Of a stretch of 64,000 nucleotides of DNA, positions 23,701 through 37,286 are shown in pieces (the first letter of the stretch is position 1; every line of letters begins with the position of its first letter). The DNA lies in the NCBI GenBank assembly GCA_963931925.1, contig OZ007569.1:66479980-66543979 (forward strand), in the 5' to 3' direction. The notes under the pieces are model-generated. The model had not been told where the DNA came from, did no database searches, and worked only from the letters and a program-made list of their open reading frames with translations. Both the position numbers and the translations under genes were made by a program. The DNA is from Onchidella celtica (lineage: Eukaryota > Mollusca > Gastropoda > Systellommatophora > Onchidiidae).

Positions 23701-26700
23701 CAGAGTAGGAAGCATTGTCAAGTTATTTGTCTGTCTCTATTTGCTCCGAGGTAAGTTAAAAAAGCTTTAAAAGCCAAGCACCTTTGATTGGAATCACAGA
23801 GACCCTTTGACTACAAGCCTTTCCAATAAGGATCACATCACATGAGCACGCTTTAGCACTGGTGTACCACAGCAAGATATCCTTCAGTTTCTGGGCAAGG
23901 AGTCCAATAGCCTTTGACAGTCCAGGCTCATATTTTTATTTTAGTTGACTAAAATAATGATATTACGCAGATAACAGGCATTTTCATTTTCATATCAATA
24001 TTCCTGACTTGGCATTACATCATGAAAAACACAGAAATGATCCATTATTGCAGTCTAGCTTCGTCAAGCATACAGCATTGTTTTCTGGTCAAGGGATGTT
24101 TTCTTACATTGTATTTTGAAGATGTGCTGTTTTGTATTTGAAATCATTGATATTCAATTTCTGGTCCTTTTATATTTACTTTTCCTAGGAATACAGTTTG
24201 GACAGCACTTAGAACTTGAGTTTTTCCAAGAAATCATCCCAGTTGTCATGTAGAATTTTAAAAGAAATTCAACTGGCGTTTACTTTTTGCATGAAATCAT
24301 GCTGTAAAGATCTGTCCTGAGAAAATCATTTCTAACGGCGTATTTATACTAAAGCTGTAGGTAGACTGTTAGCGCAGGAGGATATTTTTTTCTTTACTTC
24401 AAAGGGGGTTCAGCACTGTGTGAGTCAATGGGTGTGACCTGAGATAAACTATGTTGAATCACAAATGGCATGCATGTATATTTGCTGGATATCACTTTAC
24501 GTGCATTTCCATGTGACAAAAATAGGGCCGCTCTTTTACCTCTCACAAAAAACTTCCAGACACAGACAATCCTCAAAGACAAGAAGCAAAACAAAAGCAA
24601 AAACCCCATAACTTCAAATTTCAGTACATGTCATGTGTCTCATCGTGTTCATTAATTCCATCAATGAATACTTGTTACAGTGTGATCTTATTGGCAAACT
24701 TTGTCATCATAGCCAATCAGCCATGGAGAACCACACCAATTAATTGTGCAAACAACTTTGTGCAAAAACCAGCACGAGCATGCGGAGTTTGAACATATGA
24801 ATATATGAATTTGCAGCTGTCAGTAAGCGGAGCACCGGTGAAATAGTGTGGCAGTTCTTGTTTTCTGTTAATTGGATTTGCTAGAGGAAATGTTATTAAT
24901 GAAATGTAAGAAACAAACAAAACTTTCCTCTGAAACCCACAGGTTTAAGTTAATATTTGTACCTGTGTACTTTCCATCATAATTATCTTTCTATTGCATT
25001 TAAAGCATATCATACAATACCAGTCCTGAGTAGGCCAAGAATTTTGTAAAATTGATGTAAGAACATGAAAATTATCATGCATGTGAGGAAGAAAGTAATG
25101 TTGGTAACCTTTGGGAAAAATTTGTGTGAAGTAATGAGATCAGAAAGATGCACATGAAATTGCATAGGGCATATTACTTCTTTCCTGAAAGAAAAAGAGC
25201 TAATAGGGAACGTCTAATGACCAATTGCCATTGTCTGCGATGAGAGTGATCTCAAAGACTTAATTTTTTAGGTTTCATGAAAGTAATTGCCACTTCAACT
25301 AGTTCATTGATAAAGGAATTTGATCTTCTCCTTCCTTTTTTGTATGTTCTTTAGTCGTACCAGTTTCTTGAAATTGTCTTTGATTGATCCTTCAATTTGC
25401 ACAATTAATTTTCTGACATATGACAAATGCAGTGATGATGGATAATGGTAGTACACTTTCTACATCAGAACAACAAAAGTACTAGTAATATTTCATCTTG
25501 CAGAGTTTAACTTCAGAAATGCTAATTTGTTAGCCTTTCTTCTGTATTCTTTAACCCTTTGTTCCAATCACATGACAGAGGTGACTGTACTGAAGGAATA
25601 GACAGTGCCAAGCAGGAAGATGTAGGTTCCCTGTAAGCTGAGAGTGAAGACATTGATAAAAACGAAGTATCACACAGCTTTCTCTGGTACTGATTGAAGA
25701 CAATAGGAGTTTCCTGGCAAACATAGTATGCAGCCCTCTTGCAATTCTTCTACCTTTAAACTAACTGCCAGTTTCAGGTAGAAGCAACCCAGCTGCTAGG
25801 AAATGAGAGTGGCCGACATATGGTATTGTGTTACTAAGTTAGGTTATCAGCACAAGCTTGAATGTTGCTCTTGCTCTTTGTAGGTGATTCTGAGGTTCAG
25901 TAAGTCATGAAAGTAATGTGTCAGTGTGGAGGGCCAGAGCTGATCAGCTTATGTTTTTATTTCACCTTTCTCATTTCATCAGTGATAGAAGAAAAAAAAA
26001 ATACCATCCAAAATTGACTCATCATGATCTGGATCTATTCACGACAATCTGACTATTTGTAACTTTTCATGGTTTGAAGACTCACCAGTGAATAATGGCC
26101 ATTGGATAAGACTTCTAAAATTAGTAAGGTTGGACCTTCATAAGACAAGGTCACTGACTTTGATTTCAAATGTATCTTTTTTGCCCAAGTACTGCTGTGC
26201 ATCATAGTTCTGTTGTTAGTTTTGTGTATTTGTCTGTGTGAGACAACTGGAACAGCTCATCATTGGATTCTGTTGTTTTACGGTTGTTTGAGATTGCACA
26301 TTCCCATATGCCATTAGCTGAGATGAGATCATGTACAGGTCAAATTGCCTTCTGTCCAGGCCTCCTGCTCTGAAGACGTTAAATTTTGCTCACACCATTT
26401 TTGACAGTGGTGAAAATAAATCAAATTTTGTCATTGAACCACGACTCGGGAGCATAATTACTACAACTTTTTATCAAATCTCTCATGGAAGGATTAACAA
26501 TAACATATGTGACCTGTAGCAGTCATATCTTGAAGAATAAAAACCTAAGACAGATGAAGGCAGTTGTGATACACTGCCATGTCGCTCATGTCATTGGATA
26601 TCTAGATGGCAGGCTCAACTGTGTTTCCAAACACCCTCTCCTTTTTTTTCTCCAGCCCATGGAGGACATAACAGCAAAAATAATTTCTTTACATTAATTC

Positions 26701-29700
26701 TGTGGTTAAAAACTTGTGAAATAATGAATTCAGAATATTGACAAGACTAATATTTTATCTCGAGCACCAGCTTTTGCTGTTTTCCTGTTCGCGTTTTTAC
26801 CAACCATTTTATCCGAATTTACTAGAAATGGCTTTTAAGCCTTATTACTTCCAGATTATTAGGAAGCTTGAGTTTTTTTGGGGTTGTTGGTTTTGGGGGG
26901 GGGGGGGGGGGGCGCAAAGCTTTGTGATTGTACTTTGCAAAACTAAGTTGAGTAGAAAAGGGTGACGGAGTATTTCCTGGACAATTATAAAGAAAAGAGA
27001 CACTGGCTTGGTTTTGTCACATCTTTCAAAAGTCTTCTTTCCCCACAAAACGTGTAATATTTTATCATTTTAAAGCAGAAATCAGCATGGTGAAAATCTC
27101 ATTGGTAAATGCCATGCTGGCCTGCTGTGGATTTGGAGGAGTGATTCTTTGGGATCAACACAGACAAAAGTAACAAAAGTCCCACAGAACCTGGTCAAAT
27201 GGCTGCAACCAGTATTGTGTTCTCTGGTAGTGTAAGACATGTACACACTGACATTGACATGTTTTGAGTGTCATCTATGTGTACCAATCAGGACAAACTG
27301 AACTACACTTTTTATAAGAATTTTCTGCTGAGAGATGTGAAATAGCCAAGTCTGTACTCTGATCCTAGAGAAAGCTTTCATTTCTCTTGGCTCCAGTTGA
27401 ACTGCGTTTTAGATATCCTTAACTTCATCTTGCCTGCATCTCATGTGAGTCAAGCATAAAATGTTAATGCATTTAACATATATGTGCTGAATGAGCTTGA
27501 CGTACTGCATATGATGTGTCGGGGTTTCTTTTGTTGGGGTTTTTATTTCATATTTGTAATTATGAATATTAAATAGATGTGAGCTGTTATTGAATTTTTT
27601 TTTTTTAATGAAAAAAGATGTTTGTCATATTTGAAATTTCAACCATTGTCAAGTTGTGTTTTTTTTTTCTCCTGATATTTCATGATGATATAAGTATTTG
27701 TGCATTTGAACATGTTTCCTGAATGTTTTAAACCCTATTATTAATATGACCAGGATAATGTTTCACATATTTGTATTTGAATCATTATCTGTTTACATTG
27801 TTCCCTTCTCCCTATTTATAGTGTATGATCGGTGAGCAGAATTTGTTATTGTATATGTTAGTAATTTATTTCTACTGTTGAGCAGCGCGTTCCGGTACCA
27901 GCAGTCCAGTGAATCTGAAAAAGAAGAGAAACCGGTTATTACTCGAGTATTTCTATCAGTTTATTTTAAAACTCCGATGACGTTCATAAATGCATTTGTG
28001 TTGTTCAGCTTTTTGGGGGGGTTTTTTGCCTTACATATTACCATTTATAAAACTGTGTTTTAAGTGGTTATTTTTTGTTGTTGTTGTTTAGTTTTTTTTA
28101 TATCTGGTTTTTTATCCCCCTCTAATTTTACATCTATTTCCCCCTTCAGCACTTTTACTCTAGATTTTTTTTTTCAGGTCATTTTGTTCTATTATTTTTG
28201 ATGGATTTTTTTTTCAGTAACCACTAATAACTTTGACCTGAAGCATGTTTTATGTCTATTCTTATTTTAGAATTACCTTTGTTGTACAGTGTAAGCATTC
28301 GCATGATTACACATCCATATTCATCGTGTATTATACTGCAGTTGTGTAGAATGTGAAGAGGTTAAACTGATAGGCTTATTATAATGGTCTCATTCTTGAG
28401 TGATCAGATTTCTGTGGATTTAGTGAGGAATGTTTCAGAACACAGCTAACTCGTGTATGGAACCCAGGCCATCAAAACTACCAATGTACAAGTGTTTATC
28501 AGCAAACTTGCAATTCAGCTTCAAACACCACGCAAATTAGATTATGTCGATCTTTATGATGGAAATGCTTTGTGAAATCATTTTCAAACTACAAAGTTAG
28601 CTGTGGATTATAAATAGAACAGGAGCCCACCTTAACAGTATTTGGACAGATTCCAAAAGTTCAGAAATATTTTAAATAATAATATTGAAGGGTTGGAGGA
28701 GAATCCTCTATTAAGTGGAAACCCCAGTTAAAGTAAGGCAAATGTTCAGTTTCAGATGAGCTAGAAAGACTCAGATTTCATACTGAAGAAAATTAAAAGT
28801 TCACATACGTATATAAATAAGTATGAATCCATTGGGCAAAGTCAGGATACGTTTTCTTCTCAGTGATTTAGTGCAGTGTAGTTGGGTATTCACTAGGGTT
28901 TTGTTTTAACTTGTCGCATGGTTGGGCAGTTTTGTTGCTAGCTTCTTTTTTTGTTTTTTGTTGTCTATTTCAAAGTTTTTAGTTAAACAAGAAAAGCTTT
29001 ATATCATATGAATATATATATATTATACATAAACATAACATTTATCCTCTTGTTTGTTTTTTTGATTCATCGCTCAGCCCCATCATAAACATCATGTTGT
29101 TATATTTTGGTTTTTTTTAAGTTTTTTTTTTTTTTTCACCTTTGATGTTCGTTTTTTTCTTTCATTCATGTCAGTGTTTTGCAGTTGTTGTTATTGCTGT
29201 GGTTGTTGTCTATACAGTCCACCACCACCAACTGTGTGTACAACAGGCCTGCTGTTCTGTCCACAGGCCCCAGCCACCAAGTGTATAGATCATATTTATG
29301 CAATAGAAGAATTCTGTCTATGTGGAGCTCACATTATTCAAACACTCGACTACTTGAACTTGCGCATAGTTCAAACTCTACCGATGGTGCTATCTTAACA
29401 GATGTTTCATCCCAACCGGAGGAGAACATTCTAAAGTTGTGTCCAGCGTGTGATTGAGATACAGTATACAAAATAGACACATGTCTCATATTCTATTCAA
29501 TCTTCTGGCATTTCAAAGTGCATCAAAATTTGGGAAGTTTTTATGAGCACATTTAGAGATATATGGACTACTTCCTTGTAGAATTCCTTGAAGCCTTAAT
29601 GCTCATGTTGGAAAAAGACGAAGGCCGCTTCCAGAACAGAATTTAACAGCATTTATATTAACGAGCAAATTTATAGGGTATTTAGATGACTACTTTACAT

Positions 29701-31180
29701 AACAGATTTAATGAAAGCATACAAAATTAAATAAACTTCATACAGACTGGAAATTTATTAATACTTCATACAATATATTGCTCCATACACCCATAGTTGC
29801 TTAACTAACCAGGAAACTGACGATATTTTAAAGCAAGAAAAAAATCCTTGCATTTCTGGTTCATTGTAAATTTCTTTATAGTGTTTCTTTCAAACAAGGG
29901 GCCTTGGAACATACATACAAGGTTTATTTAATATGAACCAGCCATGGGATAGGGAATTTCTATAAAAGACACCATGCAGATGTGTTTACAAATATTTTTT
30001 AGCTGTCTGAGAAAACTTCACCAGTACTTGGGACAACAGAAGGAACCTGTTTAGGGGATAATGGAATATTGTCTACAGCTTGTGAAAATGTATGTTCAGT
30101 TTTGGTTGCGGTTCTCAGAATTTGTCATTTTTTTCCCCCTTCCCCATCCCCTTACAAAATCAAACTGTACAATGATGTATCCACACACACGGGACATAGC
30201 TGTAGAATGTAAAGTGTCAAGGAAAACATGCTGTCCTACCTTTGTTTCTTTTCCAACATTTGAAGTATTATTTTTTATCGCCACGTCTCTTACTTACTGT
30301 ATATTTTGGTCTTTTTTTTTAATGAACTTTATATCAACAAAGATTCCGTTTTCCTGACATTACAAGTGAGAGGACATTTTTTTTATTAATTTGGTGACAG
30401 TTTACATGTTCTTAGAACTACAGTGCTGTGGCGTGTATCCAAATCTTATCCATAGTTTTATGGTTTGACTGCCATTGCTATATCATATGCATAAAATACA
30501 AGTTATGTTCATTTTTTAAAACAGTTATTGTGTGGGCCAGTTCATGGCGTGTTGATAAATTGAACTTTTCATGAGCCAAAGTACTTTTTTGTTGCATTTA
30601 CTGAGCAACTGACCCACATTGCAAAAAAGTAAATAAATAAATAATAAATAATATTAATAATTATAATCTTTGTTGAATGCAAAGTTTTAACACATTGTTG
30701 ATTATTTTATAATCATTATTTTTACTATTTATTTCGACGTTATGTTGGTTCAACTGCATGAAAATTTATAACCTTTGTTGATTTACACATCTTGTTTCTT
30801 TGCAAATGTTTTGAAATGAAAAATCCCAGTGTATTCTCTAGTATTTTGTTTCTCTCTTCTGTTGCAGTTGTTGTCACTGGATATTATGATGGAGTTTTAT
30901 TATAACAATATTGACTATACATTTTTTTAAGGACGTAATACAACTACCACTACTACTACTACAAATACCGATGTTTGTGTGTACATTACCAATGGTGTGG
31001 TGTGCCGCTGGATGAAGTCGAAGAAATGGGAGGAAAAGAAAAACAAAACATGAAAAGAAAAAAAAAGCAAGCTCTTCGTTGTTTAGGGCCGGCCAGCATT
31101 TGTTGCTTTCTTACTTGCAATGTTCATTTTATTTTCTATCATCACCATCAGTCTTAATTTTCATTCTTGAATAAAAGAAA
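20740..31180. other. Gene-free T-rich stretch downstream of ER
   Basis: There is no exon or RNA gene that I can support over more than 10 kb. The + strand is visibly T-rich, with many T runs, like the ER introns. This fits either a very long 3' UTR or downstream transcription. A run of 18 G occurs at 26895-26912 and a TA run near 29015. AATAAA at 31170-31175, followed by a GT-rich segment, is a candidate distal poly(A) signal. Short open frames near 29180-29450 have cysteine or proline clusters but no recognisable domain. Confidence 0.5.
31170..31175 (+). terminator. Candidate distal poly(A) signal
   Basis: AATAAA is followed within 60 bases by GTGTTTTCCTTGTTCTTTTG, a usable downstream GU/U-rich element. 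It falls where the long T-rich stretch ends and mixed repeat sequence begins. No transcript evidence is available. Confidence 0.35.
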
Positions 31181-31854
31181 TTCTAAATGCAACCCAAGGA
31201 AGTGTTTTCCTTGTTCTTTTGTCAATGTACTTGTGTTAACTTAGTATATATAATGTGTGTGTAATGTCCATGTCTTCGTACTTTGTTTAGAACAGCACTA
31301 CCTTTACAAACACTGGTACCCGGTAACTAGAAATATGAGAAACCTGTGCCGCCAAAACATGTTGTATTCGGTGCTTCTGGTAAGGTCTCCTTCTGTCCTA
31401 TCATTTTTCTATTATATTCTGGGTCTATCTTCTTTTTTCCTCCTGCTGCAAAATGGCTGTTAATGTGTCGAGGTACTTACTTCAAACTCGAACTCGAAAC
31501 TATATACATGTATTGGCATCCTTTTAAATCTAAAACTACGAGTATCCAGGAAATATGAAAGTCCTTCGCCTGTGGTAGCACCAAGTCCAGTACAACAATA
31601 CCAAACAAAACAAAGAAATGTGACTGGAGAATAAATTCCGTCAGATTTCTCTTTGCGGCGCCCATATTTCTCATTCCGACACCAACGTAATAAGGCTTTG
31701 AAAATTCTAAGAGGAAGTAAGTTCATACATCCCGTTAACTTCCGCAAGCTCTGCTCTTAGTCTTATGTTTCACGGAGACTGAGCGGTGGAAAATCTTCAT
31801 ATATTATAAACTTGAACATTTTGAAAGCAAAGTGAAATAGAAAGGCCTACAGAG

Positions 31855-32495
31855 TAGAGGTGGCCAAACTTCTTTAATGCAAGAGCCACATACGATAAAC
31901 TTTCAGATGTTCGAGAGCCACAAGATATGAGTAAAATTTACACACTTTTTTTTTTTTTTTTGGTGAGAGATACACATTTTTTTGACAAGGATTTTATATT
32001 AAGAAAAACATGTATGCAACAATATTTACTCATGTATTACATGTACTGTGCAGGTTTTTAAATTGTTTATTTGTATTAGTTCTAATAATCACGAAGTCCA
32101 CATAATAATATATACCAAATGTTTTCAGAATCTTGACAGCTAATTGTTTAACTCTTACGAAAATTGTGCGAATGTCGTCTATTAGAAGAAAGTTAATCTG
32201 ACAAGATCAGAACATGTTCTGTATGCCTGGGTTTGGACATGAAATGAGGGGCTAAACCACTTGACCCCAGTGTTAGGCCTGTAAAACTGTGTGTGGAGGG
32301 AGACAAAAAGTAAAACTTACGTTTGAAACTAGTGGGGTGTTCGTTCATACCCAATAAATAATTATAAAACTTGAATTTTTTTCCTTATTTACCTTGTATA
32401 CTTTGATGAAAAAAGAGCTCAGCTAACATAATTATTTCCACGAGCCACATAATACTGAAGGTCACAGGGAGCCGCATGTAGCTCGCGAACCACTG
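31855..32495. mobile_element. Probable non-autonomous hAT-type element
   Basis: The left end reads TAGAGGTGGCCAAACTTCTT. The right end, reverse-complemented, reads CAGTGGTTCGCGAGCTACAT. Between them lie repeated GAGCCACAT units near both ends. Ends of the form CAGxGGTxGCCAAACTT with GAGCCACAT-like internal repeats are typical of hAT MITE families. The 8-bp flanks (CTACAGAG and TTTAGTCA) do not match, so the borders or the assignment may be off. No transposase frame is seen. Confidence 0.45.
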
Positions 32496-32556
32496 TTTAG
32501 TCATCCATGCCAAACCTCTACCACCAGGCTGGGGATGATTATTCTCTGAATTTTTA

Positions 32557-32715
32557 TTCCCAATTAACCATCTCATGACCAGGTTTATATTCCCAATTAA
32601 CCATCTCATGACCAGGTTTATATTCCCAATTAACCATCTCATGACCATGTTTATATTCCCAATTAACCATCTCATGACCAGGTTTATATTCCCAATTAAC
32701 CATCTCATGACCAGG
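32557..32715 (+). repeat. 33-bp minisatellite, about 4.8 copies
   Basis: Units starting TTCCCAATTAACCATCTCAT recur at 32557, 32590, 32623, 32656 and 32689, the last one partial. They are nearly identical; one copy has CATG for CAGG. Because 33 is divisible by three, open frames run through the array on both strands. These are artefacts. Confidence 0.95.
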
Positions 32716-35700
32716 TCTTGCAATGTAGGTGGTGTCCTCTGCCTCGCCAACAGTGCAACGTCCATTTCCAACCACTCCACTGCCCCTTGTCACATACCAA
32801 AGAGTTTATAATAAACCGCTATATATAACCTCTTTGTCACATTCACATAAAGTCGTGACGCCTTTGAGAACATTCGTGTCTTAAATTATTTCTGAGTTTT
32901 TGTACACATCCGGTAAAGGTAAACTTCCGAGGTGCAGACTCAAAATCTACCAAATTTGGCCTGCTTTACCGGGCGATGTTTGCGTCAACTTGGGTGGCAA
33001 TCGGCACGTCCTTTCGTCCATTTCTTTGTTTAACCGCTCGTTTTTTAAAGATTCTTTTTTTTTTATTTTTTACCCAGACTATTATTTCACTTGATATAAT
33101 TTGACTGTCTTTCAAGTGCCTTCAATTCGGTGCGCTTTCCCCTAACAACATGGAGAGCGTGCGCAATGCACTAAAGTATGTCCAGCCAGGGTAATTCCAG
33201 AGCCTCAGAATAAAACACATCAAATTTTGCCCATTAAAGGTCTGCTCAACCGGTCAGAGTTCGAACAGATTTTGATTGCAAACGGCCCGACTGGTCGTCC
33301 GTTACTTTGTTGAAACGTTTCTTTCAAAAGGGTTTTGTTGTTGTTGTTTTTCATTTATCTAAAGCTATTAAAATTTGGCGGCCTTTCAGGAGCGTTGAAG
33401 GCTGTGGGATTTTCCCCAACAACAGGTATAACGTCTAACAATACTGCACTAACGACAGCGTGCATGGAAGACTGGAAGTTACAGCCAGATCTGGCCTTTA
33501 TTATAAGCTTAATCTATCAGGGAGAGGATGGTAGAGGTGGGATCCCTCAAGGGACAAATCCCAGCAAATATGGCACATCTTGATATCGACAGGAGATTTG
33601 CTACAAACATTCTTTATGATAGATTTACCACCGTGCTTGCAAATCAGATGTTTTAGGAATCCCATGTAATTTGATATCAGCCTAGCGAAAAGATGCGGAC
33701 ATTCCCACAGAAGAGAGTAAGTGTACTCTACGACGACGAAAACACAAAAGCAGCCCCTATGGTAATGACTTTATACACAGCGGCGCTTGTAATTCTTAGC
33801 TGACCATATCCGAAGCTTTTAATATATTATACCCGTGCTTGCGGGGGATTTGAGGAGCACAAGTTCTATATTGGACCCCAAGTTTAACATCAGTGTGAGT
33901 TTGGTGGCACCCCTTGGGAGATGAAGTGATTTTAACACTAGAACTGTATTATAAAACAATATAGATCAGCTATCGGATGTAAAATATGCATTCGAATACA
34001 ACTCTTTTCACAATGACTACCAAAAAAAATGGCATTGCATCACCAAGTTTTTCTTGAGCACTTGATTTGAGTTTTGTTGAATGCAAGAGATAGAAAACAA
34101 TCTAGTGTACTGTAAGACACCTAGCCAAATAATTTGTATCAATACCAATGCCAAATATTCGCTATCGATACTAATCGATATTACCGAATACATGTGAGTA
34201 TTTTGTCAGAAAATGTAAATATCTAGAAAACCTAACGTAATAGAGAAAAACGATTTCAGATTTGAATTCAGGACTAAAAAATACCTCGAAGTCACCCATT
34301 TCCATCCCAGTTACAAAAGAAATGCTGTGCAGTAAATAGATCTAACGCACTGGAAGGCGTAACTTTGACGTGCAATTTTCAAAATGTATAGTAGGCATGA
34401 TACCACTTCGAGCACGATCGAAAATCAAAGGAAACCTGTATCCATATAATATTATATAAATGCCAGACTTCGTACTGGTATAAAAAAAAATGCATTATAA
34501 TTCCCTTAATGGACCCCATCAAGGGGGGAGAAGGAACAGGGAGAGAAATTGGGGGAGAAGGTGAGGAGAGTGGGTGAAGACGGGTATATCCGTGGCAAAG
34601 CCGGGGGATAATCATTTGTTTTGAGGTCTTTATTTTAGGAGGTTCGCTGCCCTTGGCATTTACACCTCACTTTACTTGTTTTATTATTTCTTGTTCTGGC
34701 GGGGGGGGGGGGGGGGGGAGATGATATGGATAAATTTTAATCTATTAATTTCAATTTTGCCCTGGCAGCGGCCTTTCGGCCTGCTCTTTACGATTTCCAA
34801 CTGCCAAGGTATCTTACTGCTCAAGGATAATCATACTCGTAATTATACTTTTTGAAGACGATATCGTGAGATAAACCCTTTCTGTGCAACATACAATCTG
34901 GTTAGCTAAGTTATCAATACAGTATTCCAGTATTCCAAACTGGCTATTTGCACATGACATGTGTACTGGAAAAGGGCCCGTGAACTTTTGCTGACAAAGC
35001 CCTCTGTCTGACATCCTGGATAGCGTTCTGTCATAATGAAAGTATCCGGTATCACTGACGCGACGTCGGTGGAGACGGGACGACCCGCTCGCTTTTAAAT
35101 TGAATTCTTTGGTCCTTTAAAGTTCATGCTCATGTCCTGGGCAAGTCGGTGCATTTTACTGGGTTAAGTATAATCATCTTTGTGGGCCATTCTTCTCCAG
35201 TCACGTAAGTTGTAACTATCGGCTCGCAAACTTCGTTGAACTTAAGTTTCAATTTCACAACACATGCAAAGACCTTTTTTTTTTAACATTTGAAGGAAAA
35301 CCTTTAAAGGGGAACATTTTTAAAGGGTTGGAAAGTTTATTTTCATAATTTCTAATCCTGTATTGGCCTATGTAATTATATAGTTGTTGTTGTTTTTTTT
35401 TGGGGTGGGGGGGTGGGGGGGGGGAGCAGTTCACAGCAGACTGGAAATAATGTGACAAGTGGTACAAAGAATTTATCTAAATACACTGAAATTATCATTT
35501 CATCGTTACCTCTGCACAGCCCCTTATATATAACGTAATTCACAAACTATAAATTATGTGACAGGCGTAGTAACCGCGCGTAAAAATGATTTTTTTACAA
35601 TAAAACCCCCCAAAAATTGCACACCTTCAGTGATTAGTAGTAACATCTCAGACATAACCATAAATGAGACCACCGGTGTTCGTGAAATTCTCTTTTTAGG

Positions 35701-36119
35701 GGATGATTTTTTTTTTTTTAATTTAAAATTTAAATAATGGAACATTTTGGAAAGCAATTACACACGATATTTAATTTGCACAACATGTCCCATTTCACTG
35801 GAGCACATTATGTCACAGTAGATTCTATACTCCCTATCAACGCACATGGTTAGTGACTGCATCTCTTTTGATCTGCCATACAGCATGTTTAAATGCAGGA
35901 GCCTAGCCGAGTAAAAAGGCCTCGCATTTTCGGTTGTTCCTCTTATTTTCGCCAGGGGAGCAGGGGGGGGGGGGGGGTTGATGGCGTAACGTCGATTTCA
36001 GAATCTCATTTTTTAAAACTCTTTCTTCTGATCTATTAGTTTCATATTGCCCTGCTCTCGATATTTTAAAATACTATTTTCTGTACTTGTAACAAATTCG
36101 AAACTGGCGAGGAAAAAAA
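32716..36119. other. Intergenic DNA, no gene recognised
   Basis: Mixed AT-rich DNA with one SINE copy (34621-34815). Long G runs occur at 34701-34718 (18 G, inside the SINE linker), 35402-35424 (interrupted) and 35963-35977 (15 G). An open frame at 33335-33583 (82 codons) has protein-like composition in its last two thirds, but no splice context or domain that I recognise. Confidence 0.5.
34621..34815 (-). mobile_element. 5'-truncated SINE (tail type B)
   Basis: Minus-strand reading gives AAGATACCTTGGCAGTTGGA, CGTAAAGAGCAGGCCGAAAG, a linker TTAAAATTTATCCATATC and a C18 run. The tail follows: AGGTGTAAATGCC, GCAGCGAACCTCC, AAAGACCTC. The first part matches the 18.7 kb and 47.5 kb copies; the tail matches the 16965 fragment instead of the 47.7 kb tail. 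The tRNA head is missing. Confidence 0.75.
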
Positions 36120-36149
36120 AACAACAACCGTTTGTACTTCCTGAAACAT

Positions 36150-36525
36150 TTACTGACGTCGTCATTTAATTGAACAGTCAATGATATCATTTGCCAATAA
36201 GGTCAGGTAGTTCCCATCCAATATGTTTATTGACGTCAGTTTGTTATGTTGTATCATTATTGCCATTTAGGGCAATGTTCCCGCCTACTTATCACCCATC
36301 TGTCTTGTCATGGCTTCCTGTAGACGTCATCTGTGCACCGATTGGTCAGTTCTGTAGCTCCGCTTAATCATCCCATCAGCGAGGCTACATGGCAAAAACT
36401 GTCCAGTCCCAGTTGTCTACGAGCACAACAGATCTACAGAAAAAGCCATTAAATTTTTTAAGAAGGTTTAACGAACTATGGGAAGAAGCTTAATAACTGA
36501 TGAGGTCTGTATAGTGCAGTTATTT

Positions 36526-36585
<60 letters not shown>

Positions 36586-36680
36586 TCTCTCTTTCCCTCT
36601 CTCTCTCTCTCTGTAGTTAAAAATATGGGAACAAATTATGCTAAACATTAATTAGATATTGACACAGACGTCACCAATGT
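36150..36680. promoter_or_regulatory. Cluster of CRE-like and CCAAT motifs
   Basis: A full palindromic CRE (TGACGTCA) lies at 36231-36238. Half or near sites are at 36154 (TGACGTCG), 36323 (GACGTCAT) and 36667 (GACGTCAC). CCAAT-type boxes occur nearby: GCCAATAAGG near 36193, and ATTGGTCAGT, its inverse form, at 36341. Co-occurring CRE and NF-Y-type sites are typical of promoters, but no exon is recognised next to them. A CT microsatellite follows. Confidence 0.3.
36525..36612 (+). repeat. (CT)n microsatellite
   Basis: About 88 bases of almost pure CT dinucleotide with a few single-base interruptions (TTTC, CCC). Confidence 0.97.
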
Positions 36681-37286
36681 CGTCTGCCCGGGTGACTGGA
36701 GAAAAGATTATTGCTTTTCAACAAAACAAACATTAACCTGACTGTGGGCATATTATTATTGTCTACAGGTGTATTTAGCGTCACGGGTGGCAAAGAGAAA
36801 TATTTTACGTACCGGTACTTTTATTCATCTCTTTAGGACAGACTGTAGGATAAAGTCGTTGAAACCCCAGACAACCTGACATACTGAGGCTATTGTCATG
36901 ACATAACACTGGGGCAGACGGAATGCATTATTGTGCATGCGTGCACAAAGAATGTGTTTTTGTAGATATAAACACACGGAAAATAACGGGAAAAGTAACA
37001 TTCAGAAACCTGTCAAGTTTTGTTTCAAACACAGTGATACCTATTGCTCACCGTAGACTTAAAGCAGGCCACATGACATTGGTTGTGTTTTGGAGTAAAT
37101 CACGCGTGAATTTTTAAAACATTTCTAAATATAATGCTTTTTGGTGACATGTCTTCACCGTAGCTTCCTGAAACCTTGTAGCGTGGTGCGACCCCGACAT
37201 TCACTATTTTACAATACTAAGCCTACTTTCACAAACTGGTGTGTATTTTGTACAGAAATTGAGAAATAAGCTAAAAATGTTGGGTG

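Noticed and set aside
32385-32811. Open frames on both strands with repeated GHEMVNWEYKP-like or MTRFIFPINHL-like units
   Set aside because: They arise from the 33-bp minisatellite, which lacks stops in several frames.
33335-33583. 82-codon frame with protein-like composition
   Set aside because: No recognisable domain, no flanking exon of matching phase, and an intergenic repeat-rich setting.
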